Of a DNA stretch of 64,000 nucleotides, positions 1 through 12,467 are shown piece by piece. The notes beneath the pieces were generated by a model that had not been told where the DNA came from, did no database searches, and saw only the letters and a program-made list of their open reading frames with translations. This DNA comes from Bryoerythrophyllum caledonicum (lineage: Eukaryota; Streptophyta; Bryopsida; Pottiales; Pottiaceae). Within the stretch, counting starts at the first letter, position 1. Every line of letters starts with the position of its first letter. The stretch spans positions 9,502,028 to 9,566,027 of the forward strand of contig OZ020519.1 of the NCBI GenBank assembly GCA_963971425.1. The letters are read 5' to 3'. The position numbers were made by a program, and so were the translations under genes.

Positions 1-3000
1 GGAGATTCTAGACTTGATACCTTCGTCTGATCAGAGGCACCTAATCGACGTTTATGACACTTACTTGTACACGGCTCAGTATGAGTGGGGCGCTTCCGAG
101 TCTTCCGTCGCTACTAAGAGGATTGCTGTACGGAGATATGCTAAGCAGATGCGATGCACTTATGACGATGCGGAGGCGCAAATCTGTAATCTGTTGGGCG
201 TCGACCATGAGTGCTTGGGGAACTTTGAAGCGAGTTTGCGGTGGTTTGAAGCAGCGAATTGCTTGTGGAAGCTACTCTACTCCCAAGATGCAGGGAAATA
301 CGGACCTAAATATCACTGTGGCCTCGCATTTAAAGCGCAGTTGCTGATGAGAGAGCGAAAGTATCCTGAGGCAGTTACTGTACTCAAATCCTCGAATGCT
401 GTCATTCGTGATCGTACCACGTCGAATTTTCTCGATACATTGCTGCTAGAGAGTTACATTCAGATGATGACAGAAGCTGCAGCAGGTGGTCATTCCGAGC
501 AAGCGAATCGTTTCAAAGAGTTGGCGAAGGGGTTACATGGCTTGCAGCTATGTGAGCGGCGCCCGTGTAATATCTGCTTCTCTGAGGAAGCCCTGTAAGT
601 ATCTCCGGCTGACACCTGATTACGTTTGAATTCATAGTCGTTGAAAGTTCTCAAGTCGATGCACTTGCTCCGAAGCCTTGGACGTAACGAGTATTAAATC
701 TTGTGTAGGATATTGGGCATCGCCAATACGGGTTTGGATCAACCTCGGAAGTCTCTACAACATCACTCGATTCTATCACCAAGGCCCTCTCCTATTGGAG
801 GCTTGGTATGTTGTATTACTCAAGTATGAATGTTCAGGATATTTTTAGATTGCACTAGACTTTTAGAAAATGCTGCTGGCATGAGGGAGGGATTTTAACA
901 TGGAAGGTGCTGCGAATGTTACGGGGATTTATCGATTGAGTTGTGCATCGAAGAATTCCCAGGAAATAACATGCGTTCTTTGTGCAGTTAGGTCTCCTTC
1001 CAGGAGTTCATGACCCAAAGGGTATCGACTATTACGATGACGTCGTTGCTAAGCTGCCATTCGCAATCAAGTGTTTCATTGAATCACGAGACCTGAAGCG
1101 CACTTATCATCTCGAGCAAGTTGTGGAGCTGGTGAAAATCTCTAAGAAACTTCTGGACGAAAAGACGTATCGCCGTCTGTTATCGCACTTTGCCTTCCCG
1201 CTGGCGTTTTGTTATCAGTATAATTTAAGAGAGTTCGGATTGGCGATGAAGATATGGGTGGAACTGATTGACAACCGTGCCCTCTGTGGAACCAAACCAG
1301 ATCATTTGGAACTGACGGGATGTGGTTATGAAAAAATGCTGTCTGCTTTGCAATTTGAAGCAAGGGATGACGGAAAACATCTTGTCCGGCCGTACACAAT
1401 CAGGCCAATGAACTCTACATCGCCTAAGACAGACAGAGAGAAATTGAAGCTTGAGAGAGATTTGTGTTTCTGGCTGTATTTTGGACACTACAGCACTGAG
1501 AATTGGCAGCTTGCTCTGAAATGGGTCCGTAGAGCGGAGGAGCTCAAAGATGAACACGTTGCATCATGCGAGCATCCCGGAATTCTCGATGACGAAGCTC
1601 CTGACTACTTCTGTTGTGATTATGATTATATGCTGTGCCAGGCTGAGCTCTTGATGAAGCTTCAAGAGTTTGACGCCGCATATCAAATGCTGGAACGAGT
1701 GCTTTGTACGAAGCATTTACTGGGAGGTAGTCCTGTAGTTGCAACACAAGCAGAGGTTTGGATGATAGAGTGCGTTAACAAGATGTTTACCACAGGCAGT
1801 AAAACAGCTGACGATGTAGCGCGTTTGGGTGCACGGACGTTGCTTGATATTTACAACCATTCGGAGTAAGTGGGAACTATCAACACATTTTTGGAGAAGA
1901 ACGTAATAATATTACTGTACTCGGCAAAAGCATTTGGCAAATATTTCGTTTCACCGCATCATGCAAGCTTGCATACAGCAATCCTTGACGTTTCTTCTGG
2001 TTTCATAATATATTTATATCTGCATTGTTTGCCCTTGATTTGCAGAGATGAGATTCGAAAACCATCGCCTCAGCCCACGCCGACTGGGTGTATCTTGGTA
2101 CTAGAGAATGAGGTAGGTTCTGCTCCCCGTGATGAAGGTTTTGTTCTAATGTTATCATGGAGTTGATTCAACGTTTGGGTTTTGCGTTCCAAAGTCTGGC
2201 CTTTGCAAGTGGAGTTGAAGTTCATTCGACATTGTGAGTATGCAATTCGAATTCTGGCCTTGAAAGTGTAGGCTAAACCCACACTTGGGCTTTTATTGTG
2301 CAGCGTTCGTGATTTTTCTCCATAATTTTAATGTTAAAGTTGAGTTGAGGTGTATGAGTGTCCTGAAGTACCTAGGTCAAACTTGCATTGTTAACATAGA
2401 ATGATAAGTGCATGAAAAGTTTTTCTGGTGTTGAGTTATTTGAGCTGTATATCATCCTAATCCGTGAAGCAGAATGATAGTTTTTAAGTGCGGAAATATA
2501 GGACTCCTGTAGAAGCTCTTAATTGGAATATTGTATTTTGATGGCGACCATTTTAACATGCATTGTTTGTGGCTGTGAAGCTTCCAAGATTGAATCAATC
2601 CCAAGTTGGGATTGAGCACCATTTGTACCAGTTGCCGAATCCCTATCGTCTTGCATTACAATATCATAGTAGGTGGGGACGTTTGCCGTCCGCTGGTGAT
2701 GGAGTGGGCGATTCAAAAATTCTCTTTGAATTCGAGTGGTGTAGAGCGGTTCTGAAGGTGTTCCCTAGCAAGTATCCAAAAGCATCACCTATCATGAAGC
2801 GGGCTTATGAGTGGTTGATGGTATGGGCCACCATTCCTCTTGCAAATATTTACGAGTTCGAGAAAAAGCAGTCAGAAGTAGCGTTCCAATTACGAATGGA
2901 GGCATTTCAGGATTTTCCGAAGGTTGAGACGAGGCCAGCAGTAAAACCTGTCAGGCTTTATAGTTTGGCCAATTATATGGAGAAAGTTGCTACTGCGGTT

Positions 3001-6000
3001 TTTTGTTCTGGATTATTCAAGTATCCAAATTTGGAGAAACGAGAGTATCCGAATTTGAAGAATCTGATTGTCAGGGCGGTTGAATTGCGTTATGGCTTTG
3101 AGAACTGGGGAGTTGAGTATTTGCTTTACATAGTGTCTGGGGAGGTGTTCTCACAATTTAATAATGTTGAAGCTGCCCTATTCTGTGCTCGATTAGCGAA
3201 TAAACATCGAGTTCATATTAAGTGTCCCAAGGACTGTACAAGACATGAGCATGATCTTCTCCAAAAGGCTGATCTAAGACGTATGGCCATCGAGGTTGGT
3301 TCATTGCTCCAGCTTCAACTGCCCGGTGATGCTGAGAAGGTTATTAAGAGTTACAAGAATAATAACAATTTGACAGACGAAGAGTTACCAAATTATATAC
3401 GTTTGTTTTCTATGGTTTTGGACCGTCATGAAGCTACAAGTTCAAGTTTGCCCTTCGACTTGAATGAGAATGAAGCTTTTAAAGCGGCAATGGAGGAGTT
3501 GGTTTTGTATGGAGGAGTTGACAAGGATTTTGTGCAGTTGATGCTTGTTAAAGACAAGTTTCAGGGAACGGGAGAGTAAGTGGTCGTTATCTACTCACTA
3601 TTCCCTGTTTCCAAATTTTTGAAATTGTTTTTAGTAAGTTCTGTTTCCCTTTCTTCCTGGAGCTTGTATGTTAACTTTGCTTGTTTGGAGTGAATATTTT
3701 GTTTAACCCTTTGGTTAAATGGAAAATATATGCCGTGTACGTGTGGTGTCTCTTCGTGATATAATCAGTACGCTCCTAAATGTAATATTAAACGATATAG
3801 TGTTTGTTCCAATTTCGAAATATCGCATAATGGAACTAGAGATATAACGAGTCTTGCATCTGTATGACTCAGTTGGAATTCAAATGAAGGTAATGTTGTT
3901 ATTGGATTTTGGCAGGTATGCGAAAGGAATAGAGTTTTTTGAGAAAGAACTTGCCAAAACGGTTGGCAAAGATCGTGAGAAAGAACATTTCCTAAGTGGA
4001 GCCCTTTGTGATTTTTATTTAGATTTGGTTCATCCTAAAATAGTCTCCAGCCGCTCTCTTTCTAATATTGACGAGGTCAAGGCTTTGTATCAGGATGTGA
4101 ATTTACAAAATGCACTGAAGTACATGGAAGAAACTGGACGCCTCTTATCCACTCACCACCATTTCCAGTGGCTACCTTTTCCGCCTCAACAGATCCGACT
4201 GTTTAGGTTTATTTCTTTATATGAGTTCCTTGATCTCTCTTATTTACAACCTCTCCTACCTTTGATGATCCAAATTGATTATGAGGTTGATAAGTTTCGC
4301 GAGTCGCATGGTTACCTTCCTAAAGTAGCCGAGCTTTCGAGCACCTGCTCTTTCGCTTTCAAAGAGATTGAAACGTTCTTGACCAGGAAAACCCGAATCT
4401 TAGAGTTTGGTAATAAAGCCATGAAGCAATTTGTTAGTATGTTGGACACCATGGGTGTGACTAAACGATACTCTGGTTCCTGGATAGAATTGCTGGAGAA
4501 GCAGCAGTCACTGTATACCACGTTACAAGCTTACTACACTACTCAGAGTAACTGTCACTACTATAGAATGTTTAAGGCTCCAAACCTTGAAACACTAAAT
4601 GAGATACATGAAGAGAAGCTAAACTGTTCTATTAAAGCCTTTGTGTACGCTGAAGTTGAGCGTGCACAAGTTATGATATACCAACTTCGAGCTTCCGAAA
4701 TCAACTCTCAATCGATCTTATATCATCAACGGGGTTTTGATCGGGGTTTGAATGTTAGTGGTCGAGACCTTCACGAGATGGAGGAAACAATTCGAGAGAG
4801 CAGTTGTTCCCTTCAAGGAGATTCTATTTTCGTGATGTACAGTCGTCTTATGTCGGGCATGTTCACAATTTACATTCTAAATCAGGTACAAAGCTACATT
4901 CGTTTTCCTTTGGGTTTATGTTTTTATTTTACTCTTGATTTCTTCTTCTTGATGGTGTGGAGCATTGCGACGTTTCAGTCAACGTACTACCGTCAACTGC
5001 GGAAGTGATTGACCCTTCCCTTGACTATCTTGCATGTTTGCTGTGAGCTACACAGTCGGGGCTTACGGAATCGATACCATGTAGTTCGGGGCCTAGAAGC
5101 GGTGGGCACACCCTTACGAAACTGCTGGAACAGTTGTACAACTATCTTGGTGAAGATGGATCAAGGAGGAAGAGGAAGGTGTACAATGCTGACTCTGTAA
5201 ACAAGATTTTGGAGTTCCTACATGACGTGTTGATTGGACCAATTGCAAGTGTGCTGGGCAAGATGAAACCTGAACAAAAGTTAATCCTGTGCCCAAGTCA
5301 GGTACTGCACCGTGGTATACCTATGGAAAACCTTGCTTGTGAATTGTTGATTCCATGAAAATTATCAATCATGGTTCAAGGAACTCATGATTTTCATGCA
5401 TAGATCTCCATGTCTAATGCACAAGATTTGTATGATGTGCAGATGCTTGCAAAAGTGCCATTCGCTGCTCTTCGAGATCGTGACGGAAAATATCTCATTG
5501 AGCGGCACACCATTGCTCTAATTCCCTCGCTGAGAATGTTGCACTTTAGCCGGCAGCGCCTGGCGCGTCTACGATCAGAATTGCAAGGCCCTCCTCCTCA
5601 CACACGCCATGGATCTATCGTAGCATTAGGGAATCCAAAGTATAACGTAAAAGGCTGTTTCAACTCAAATTGCTCCAAGTCGCAGCATAAACGCCAAGAA
5701 CTCTTAGGTACTGGAAAGGAGGTCGCAAACATCACCAAGTTGTTTGAGAAGACGGTTCCAGTGGTGGAACTATTGGGGGAACAAGCGACGGCAGACAATC
5801 TCCTCCAGTGGACATCAAAACCATCTGAGGATCGATCACTACAACAAGCCATTGTTCATATTGGAGCACACGGGAAGGTGGAAATAGAAGATCACGGGAA
5901 AAGCGTTCTCCAATTGGCTTGCTCTCGACGGTCATCAAATGGCGACAATCCGAAAATGAATGTCACGTCCACAAACCAGGAGCCGATGGGATCGGATGCC

Positions 6001-7155
6001 CCGTCGACGAGCCAGCCAGCGGTAGTATCAGATGTTGCGTCCTCGAGCCAGCAAAGATACTGGGAGTCTGGAATTAGAGGGGCACTCTCACTAGATTGCG
6101 AACCTTTCTCCCACGATGATTCTAGTGATGAGAGTGACAGTTATGATGGTGATGAGGCTGCGGCAAATATGATATTGAAGGGAGAAACTCCCATGTTCAA
6201 TCATCTGGGACAGTTAACGTCGAAGCTGCCAACGTCTGGCAGCTCCTCTAATCAAGCTGGGGCATCATGCAGCCGTGATGGCCACCTCTCACAATCAGAT
6301 GCTTACTCTACTGGCGGCAGCTTACACGACCTCAGTGTAGACGACCTGATCAGGTCAGAGACACCATGGAGAGCTGAGCTGGTGCTCCTCAGCGCGTGTC
6401 AAACAGCGAGAGGCAGGGTGACATCCGAGGGTGTGTTGAGTCTGGCCCGAGCTTTTATTGTGGCGGGAGTGCCGTCTGTTGTTGCCTCGCTGTGGAAAGT
6501 GGATGACATTGGAACTATCCCTATCATGGAAGTCCTTTACAGGAGGCTGCGCAGAGGAGAAGATGTAGCCACGGCCTTGCGATCTGCCATGCTCCAATGT
6601 ATGAAAAAGTCACGAGAAATCCGGGTGTGGGCTCCGTTCAACGTGTGGGGTGATCCATTTCTTCAAATTCCAGAAGATTTGCATTACAGTGCCGATGACA
6701 AATGTGAGCACATCGATGAATCAGACGAAGACGAAGGTGCTCAACAAGCAGTCAAGGTACTGAGAAGAGTTGGTTATGTACTTCTCTTCGATGTTTCTAC
6801 GTGTGGTTACTTTGTTTTGTTGAATGAATACTTAGAGTGTTCTGCACGTGCTCAATCGCAGTTTTGTTTGGTATTCTTCCGCAGGATGCCGCTGGAACCA
6901 CTCAAGATAAGGCCAACGAGGCAGCAGGAGCAGCTGGCGACAATGCCACTGGCCAAGGTGGCAAGTAAGATTGTGCTTCCCTTCACAGCTCCCCCTTACA
7001 CGCAGGAGTCAAACTATATATGTTGGGCAGCATTATACGGTAGAGAATTCCATTACATGTTTTTGTTTATCCTTTCATACTACAGTTCTTGTTTCTTCAT
7101 GTAATGGTTTAGATCCTGATAACCGTTGGGGTACAGGTATGCCAACCAACTCTAA
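1..7155 (+). CDS. TPR-like / CHAT-domain (caspase-like) protein, 5' end outside window
   Basis: Large spliced gene, open at the left edge. Exons that keep one frame: 2-594, 709-805, 988-1865, 2046-2112, 2581-3575, 3916-4885, 4963-5042, 5085-5301, 5443-6756, 6885-6964, 7137-7155 (about 1770 codons). The first 1200 residues are helical with TPR-like units (for example LGNFEASLRWFEAAN; YAKGIEFFEKEL). From about 5110 the CHAT fold begins (LHDVLIGPIASVLGKMKPEQ, then VPFAALRDRDGKYLIERH). The catalytic dyad is visible: His in HIGAHG (5869-5871) and Cys in LLSACQTARG (6397-6399), ending in NVWGDPFLQIP. Between them is an acidic, Ser-rich disordered insert. CHAT proteins are clan-CD cysteine peptidases often joined to TPRs; substrate unknown. 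The frame near 5044-5046 contains a TGA unless a 42-nt intron is removed. The last two small exons and exon 709-805 are the least certain. Confidence 0.8.
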
Positions 7156-7240
7156 ATAGAACATCTGCTCGTAAGAACTACATACACATCGGCAAAGTTT
7201 TTTGTTCTTCCGATTCATGAGTTGCCTAGATACTAATCAG

Positions 7241-8034
7241 GTCTTTATCGTCGTTTGCGGCTGCTGCGGCAGTCGGTGGTGGTGAAGCACACGAGATTTG
7301 TGTAGATCCAAATCGAGACCTTGAGTTGGCCTTCACGCTTTCTGTCTCTAAGAAGGTTCAAGGACGAGGTCAGCAGGAAGTTGGAATGAAGCGATTTGAG
7401 GAAGACTCTGTAGCGAAAGGACAGGCCAAGAAAAGCTTCAGCGAACCTGATATCGCCATGCTAGATGCTCGCTCCGTGGAGATCACGGACATTGTGAGTT
7501 GCAGTAGTATCAATATGCAATGTCCTATATTTTGTACAATCTTAGTAATGCTTTTCTGCATGTCTGCATATTTGAAAAGTTGTTGACAGTTGCCTTAAAA
7601 GTTTGGATTAATGTAACCATCCAGCAAGATAGCACTATTAAGAACTTGTGCGTCTTTGAAGCCAACTCATAGTGAAACTAATTTATGCACTTGCTTTTGC
7701 AGGATGATGAGAAAACACTCTTGGAGCAGGCTCTGGCTATGTCCATGCCTGATGCTGCACAGGCTGGAGTAGCTGCATGTAGCGGGCCAGCTGCCAGTGA
7801 GATTTCTATGGCAGAGTCTAGTGAAGACGACCAAGATCTTGCATATGGTTGGACTCCCCTTACATCTTGCGAAATGCCCCTGTCTACACTGGTTTTCTGA
7901 ATGCCATTTTCATCTGAAATGCGTTTTAATGTCTTTATTGTGTTGCAGCTCTAGAGATGTCAATCCAGGGGAGTAGCGTAGACGTGAACCGGGCTAAAGG
8001 AGATGAGAGTTTTGTCTTTTCTGTGCTTTCATCG
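7241..8034 (+). pseudogene. RPN10 C-terminal (UIM) fragment, spliced, diverged
   Basis: Three exons keep one frame: 7241-7493, 7703-7847 and 7949-8034. They read like the C-terminal half of plant RPN10, the ubiquitin receptor of the 26S proteasome lid/base. An Ala-rich stretch and VDPNRDLELAFTLSVS correspond to UIM1 (normally DPELALALRVS, so UIM1 is eroded). EKTLLEQALAMSM is UIM2, and DDQDLAY plus ALEMSIQ across an intron is UIM3; then DESFVFSVLSS, where RPN10 has a similar motif. The VWA domain that makes up the first half of RPN10 is absent; the CHAT gene lies there instead. Splice phase does not allow a direct join from the CHAT exon ending at 6964. Kept introns point to a DNA-level duplication, not a retrocopy. 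The second donor (GTTGGA) is weak. Could be a short expressed UIM protein; I favour a gene fragment. Confidence 0.65.
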
Positions 8035-9142
8035 GTAAGGACCTTCTGTGCACTGAAAATTATGCGCTAATATAGCAGTTGTTGGAATGTTGGTCGTGAA
8101 AATATTGTGAAGACCAACCCAGTGAAAGATTTGCCATTGGTTGGAAATAACAGTTACCTGGAGTAGAATCAAATGATCTGTCTGTGTGATGGTCTGCCTT
8201 CTCTGTAGGCAGATGATGGAGTAATAATATGCTTACACCCTCTTATTGCACTAATGTTTTAGTGCTGAGCCTTGGAACAGTGTTTACAACCTTCATAGTT
8301 TGAGTTACAAAGTAGCCGTTTCAGCCCAACTTCAAGAATTCCTTCTAACCATGCTTTATTTGGGTTTGTTTTCAGGAATAGAATCAAGATCAAGCAGGAA
8401 AGGCGAACAGCGAATGAAAGGAGGGCTAAAGAATGAAAGTTGTCGGGCTTTCTTGTAGGTTTTCATGGTTAGGTAGTTGTCATGACTGGCAGGTCTTGCA
8501 TATCAGTCAAGAGGAGCATATGATTGTGAGATGCTTTTGTATGCGTCCAGAACAGATTCCTGTTGTCATGGTAATTAACTGCCAATTTAACAAAGAGGAG
8601 GTAGTATTGGTAAGTGGAACAATGCGAGATATGATACTGCAACGAAACGAATCAGTGACGAGAGAGGTGTTATTGAAGCGGAGGGTTTCGGGGAATGAGT
8701 ACTAGACAGGTTCAGTTGCAAAATATGAGCGCGGATTGCTGGCAGTCTAGACTATAAATTAGTGATTAATTTCAAGTATTCTTTTTGCACCCTTTAGTTC
8801 AGTTCATTTCATGCAAATGGACATAGGAGTCAATGTTGATGAAAATCGGTTGTTCGAAAAATCATATGAGTTCAATGCAACCTCGTCACCATATTTCAAG
8901 GTTGTGGAGTAGCAACCCATAGATGCACCAGTTGAATCAACATGATTGTACGGTAGGACATTGACAGAGTTTATATGAAGATCTGATGAGAGATGCATTT
9001 GATATTGGGTTAGAGATCCGTTAGGAAAGGACTCGTCTCAGAGCTCGCCACACAACAAGTTAGCCTTCATCTCACATTGCCTTCTGAGATTGGGCAGAAA
9101 AGTTTGGGCATGACACTATTCGATGGATTAGCAGATACGAAT
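8035..9142. other. Gene-free stretch behind the RPN10 fragment
   Basis: No coding signal found. The next RPN10 exon expected after 8034 (the LPGVDP region) is not recognisable. The stretch probably holds decayed 3' sequence and ordinary AT-rich intergenic DNA. Confidence 0.5.
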
Positions 9143-9153
9143 GTTAGAAGCAA

Positions 9154-9764
9154 GGTAATCGAGTACGGAGTACATGTACTCGTACTCCAAGTACGTGTAC
9201 AAGTACTCCGTGTACTCGACGTTCTCCGAGTACAACCGAGCACAGACTTAAGGTTGGATGACCTATAACCACCAACTTAAGCTTGCTGACCTATTTATAG
9301 CGTTTGTATACGTGGTAAGACATTTCTTGGGAATTTAAAATAGAATTTCATGAATATTGCAATTGTCGTGACCATTTATTTCTTCATATTGAAATTGCTA
9401 CAAATTTTCAAAGTGGATAGTAAGTTGTGACCCATTCCTCGACACTAAGTTGTACTAATGACCACTTCTGCAAGAGACTAAAAACCGAGAGCTTTGAACC
9501 AATCATGAACTGACACCCAATCATAACTGACTTCCTAAAATTTTGGAAATGGGGTGGGTGGGTGGTGGTTTGGGTCCACATTAGATTGTTGGTTCTGGGG
9601 TTCGTGGTGGTGATAGGTCATTCAACCTTAGTGGACTTTCAATGCGCCATGGACTTTGGATGCACTTATTGTAGTCAACTTTGGAGTACATCGTGTACTA
9701 GTACAATTTACTAGGACGTGTACTAGTACGGAGTATAGTGTACCAGTACATGTACTCAATAACC
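9154..9764. repeat. Foldback/MITE-like element with GTAC-rich ends
   Basis: The left end (GGTAATCGAGTAC...) and the reverse complement of the right end (GGTTATTGAGTAC...) match. Both arms (9154-9240 and 9680-9764) are packed with palindromic GTACATGTAC / GAGTACGGAG motifs. TTAGAAG occurs just outside both ends (9144-9150 and 9769-9775), compatible with a target duplication, although the right copy is a few bases off the end. There is no open reading frame inside. The superfamily is not clear; hAT-type is possible. Confidence 0.45.
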
Positions 9765-9816
9765 ATGGTTAGAAGTATCTGCCCTCGTCCACTGTTCCGT
9801 CGATGTTGACATACTA

Positions 9817-10015
9817 CACTAAAATTTATGTTTAGTGTAGTGTTACGAATAGTGTACTTACCCTAGAACACTCTTTTAAAATGAGTTGACAAATAGTGTA
9901 AGCCACCAATGCCATTAATGTAACCCCAATCAACCGCCTAATCCCAATAAAATAGTGTAAGCCATCAATGCCATCAATGCCTATATCATCTCCATGCATC
10001 TTCCACTCTTGAACT
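9817..10015 (+). mobile_element. Left-end remnant of the pogo/mariner family seen at 38759
   Basis: Starts CACTAAAA directly after a TA dinucleotide and follows the left end of the 38759 element: TTTAGTGTAGTG, CGAATAGTGTACTTACC, AGTGTAAGCC and CCCCAATCAACCGCCTA occur in the same order. Similarity fades after about 9965. No right end is recognisable, so this is either a truncated copy or a decayed short derivative. Confidence 0.65.
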
Positions 10016-10178
10016 CCCCCATCATGTCATTGGTTGTTTCTGGTGAGTTTTATGTTTGAGATGAGTTTTCTGTTTGTATTGTGTTTCTTTTCTATGGTGA
10101 CTTGAATGAGACCTTGGAAAAAGAGGTGCATGAGGTGCATTTGATGAGTTTGATGAGCTGTCATGAGCGCTTATGAAG

Positions 10179-10189
10179 TGCATGAGGAG
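10179..10189. repeat. Target site duplication, left, LINE copy A
   Basis: TGCATGAGGAG is repeated exactly at 36834-36844, right behind the TTC tail of copy A. The first T could also belong to the tail. Confidence 0.8.
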
Positions 10190-12467
10190 GATATTATTGG
10201 AACCCAAATATTGTTTTAGGGCCGAGAGATGGACCGTTTCTAAGCTCCGAAAATCGTGGTGAGGGGAGAGGTAGGGACTTAGCGTGAGACTCAAGGAATA
10301 TGTGCAGCAAGAGGTTGTTGGCCTTGTTGTGAGCCTCCGTACTCTTATTTGAGATAGGTTTTTGGAAGCATTGAGATGTAGTGATAGTATGTTGGGAGAG
10401 GCTAGAGCCAGATCTGAGGAGAGGATTGTTGTAGGACTTGCTTGTGTATGTTAGATCAGCATAGGCAAGATCTGAAGCGAGCAGAAGCTAGTGTTGGGAT
10501 GTGGATCTGTGCACAATGAGCAAGTACTCTCAACCTCTCTAGATCTGGTAGTGAAAGTGTTAGATCTGCAATCCTCTCATGTAGTCCCTACTAAATCCAG
10601 ATCCACGATCCAAGCCGACAATCAGCACATACCAAATCTCTACTGCACAGTTGCAAGCGACACGCGAAGGTTGGATGAGGACTAGCGACCACATTGGAGA
10701 GCAACAGTCAACAAACAACCCTCCACGGCCCGCAACACAACACCTCCATCGCAGATAAGCTCTTATCACTCTTCAATTTTATATGCATTAGATCTGTAGT
10801 TTACGCCTCACTAACCAATATTCTTGCCTTACAAAGTTACTCTTGACACAATTTTATAGATTGCACAGATCACCAGCTCCAATAGTTATAGATTAACCTA
10901 GCACTAGATCACAACACTACTGCGCACACACATAGGCACCCCTCCAATCCACAGTAGAGCGCGGAAGCGCTGCAAAAATTCTTCTAGCATATTGCAGGTC
11001 CACAAGATCTCGACACCCCTATAACCTGCAGAGAGGAGCAAAACCCAATACATCAGTACACCAATCAGAAGCATTAAATCAGCACCACATCACGTCAGCA
11101 CACAGAGGAAGTCAACCAACCTTAGCATACACAAGTGCTTCAGCAAGGCGTCTGCCAGAATACGAGGCACGAGGGAGCAAGACGCACAATCCTGTAGCCG
11201 CAACTCGACTGTGCACGAGGGAACAAAACGCGCAATCTTGCGACTCGATTGCGCAACTGTGCACCTGGACCCTGTGACTTCGACCGCAATTCAGCCCGCG
11301 TATACCAGATCGCACCCAGACGAACCCAGCTCAGACCCTGCAAAGCAAGTGGAAGAAAATGTCAAAGTCACGCACACCAGATCACATTTCAGGCGATTCC
11401 CAACTCAGATTTCGCGAGACACATTCTAGGCGAACTCAACTTAGACGCATTCCAGGAGAATGTACCAAGGCCTCGACAGGCGTGCACGAGGAAGCAGATT
11501 CAAGACAAAATCCGCGGTTGCGAACTTGCCCGACAAAGCAGTACCCGCCCGACGTAAATCCCCGACGACCCGTCAACAAACGCCCCGAGTCCTGGAGAAG
11601 CACACAAGCGAAGATCAAGCGACCCAGCGACGATCAAGTGACCCAGAGAAGATCTGGAGAAACACAGCGAACACATCGACGATCAAAGCAGCCCAGCCAA
11701 GTCCTCAACACTCTAAGTCCTGGAGAAGCACACAAGTGACAATCAAACGACCCAGCGACGACCAAGCAACCCAGCAAAGATCTGGAGAGACACATCGAAC
11801 ACAGCAAAGATCAAAGCGGTCCAACGAAGTCCTCAACACTCTAAGTCTTGGAGAAGCACACAAGTGACAATCAAGCAACCCAGCGACGACCAAGCAACCC
11901 AGCGAAGTTCTGAAGAAACACAACGAACACAGCGACGATCAAAATGACCCTGCGAAGTCTCCAAGCACACAACATATCAAGCGCCCCAGCGAAGAAGGAA
12001 ATCTCCAGGAGGCCACACAAAAGACCAAGAGCCCAACAAAGGAGAAGGTCCTCAGAAGTCCCGCGTCCGCACCTGCCCAACACCGAAGTACCTAATCACC
12101 ACAGCAAGGATCAAGCGAGTGAATTGGAGGAGCACACAAGTGATCAAGCGAGAGACCTGGAGTAGACACAAAGAAGGAGAAGGCCCTCGTGGTGAAGCCT
12201 AGAACAAGACCCAGCGAAGGAGAAGGTCCCCATCCACGACCTCACTGAAGACTCAACGGCCTGAGGCCCCTCCCCCACAACGACCTGCTCAGCGACCTGA
12301 GGACTAGCCGTACGACCTACCGGCCTTGCGACCTGGCCCTCCGACCCCAGCAGCGACCCCTTGACCCAGTAGTAGTGTCGCAAACTTGCGACCCTCCAAC
12401 CCAACCATGAATTCCACCCCAGTTCACTCCACATCACTCCAGTAACCAGGTAAGCTCCAAACCCACC
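10190..12467 (+). promoter_or_regulatory. 5' UTR / presumed internal promoter region of LINE copy A
   Basis: Lies between the TSD and ORF1. Its first part matches the 5' end of copy B (GAGAGATGG, GAGCTCCGAA and GGGACTTAG in the same order). It contains the 14-mer CGCGGAAGCGCTGC near 10959, many AGATCTG motifs, a 128-bp tandem repeat and, towards 12400, many GCGACC motifs. Internal 5' promoters are general for LINEs; none is proven here. Confidence 0.55.
11589..11965 (+). repeat. 128-bp tandem repeat, about three units, in the LINE A 5' UTR
   Basis: GTCCTGGAGAAGCACACAAG-type unit starts fall at 11589, 11717 and 11845 (the third reads GTCTTGG), exactly 128 bases apart. Each unit also contains GATCTGGAGA and AAGTCCTCAACACTCTAA or close variants. 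Open frames across it (up to 135 codons) arise from the repeat. The matching region of copy B has other repeats. Confidence 0.8.

Noticed and set aside
8433-8705. 90-codon frame behind the RPN10 fragment as a gene
   Set aside because: No domain, no codon signal and no link in phase to the preceding exons.
11359-11867. 126- and 135-codon frames in the copy A 5' UTR as proteins
   Set aside because: Products of the 128-bp tandem repeat.
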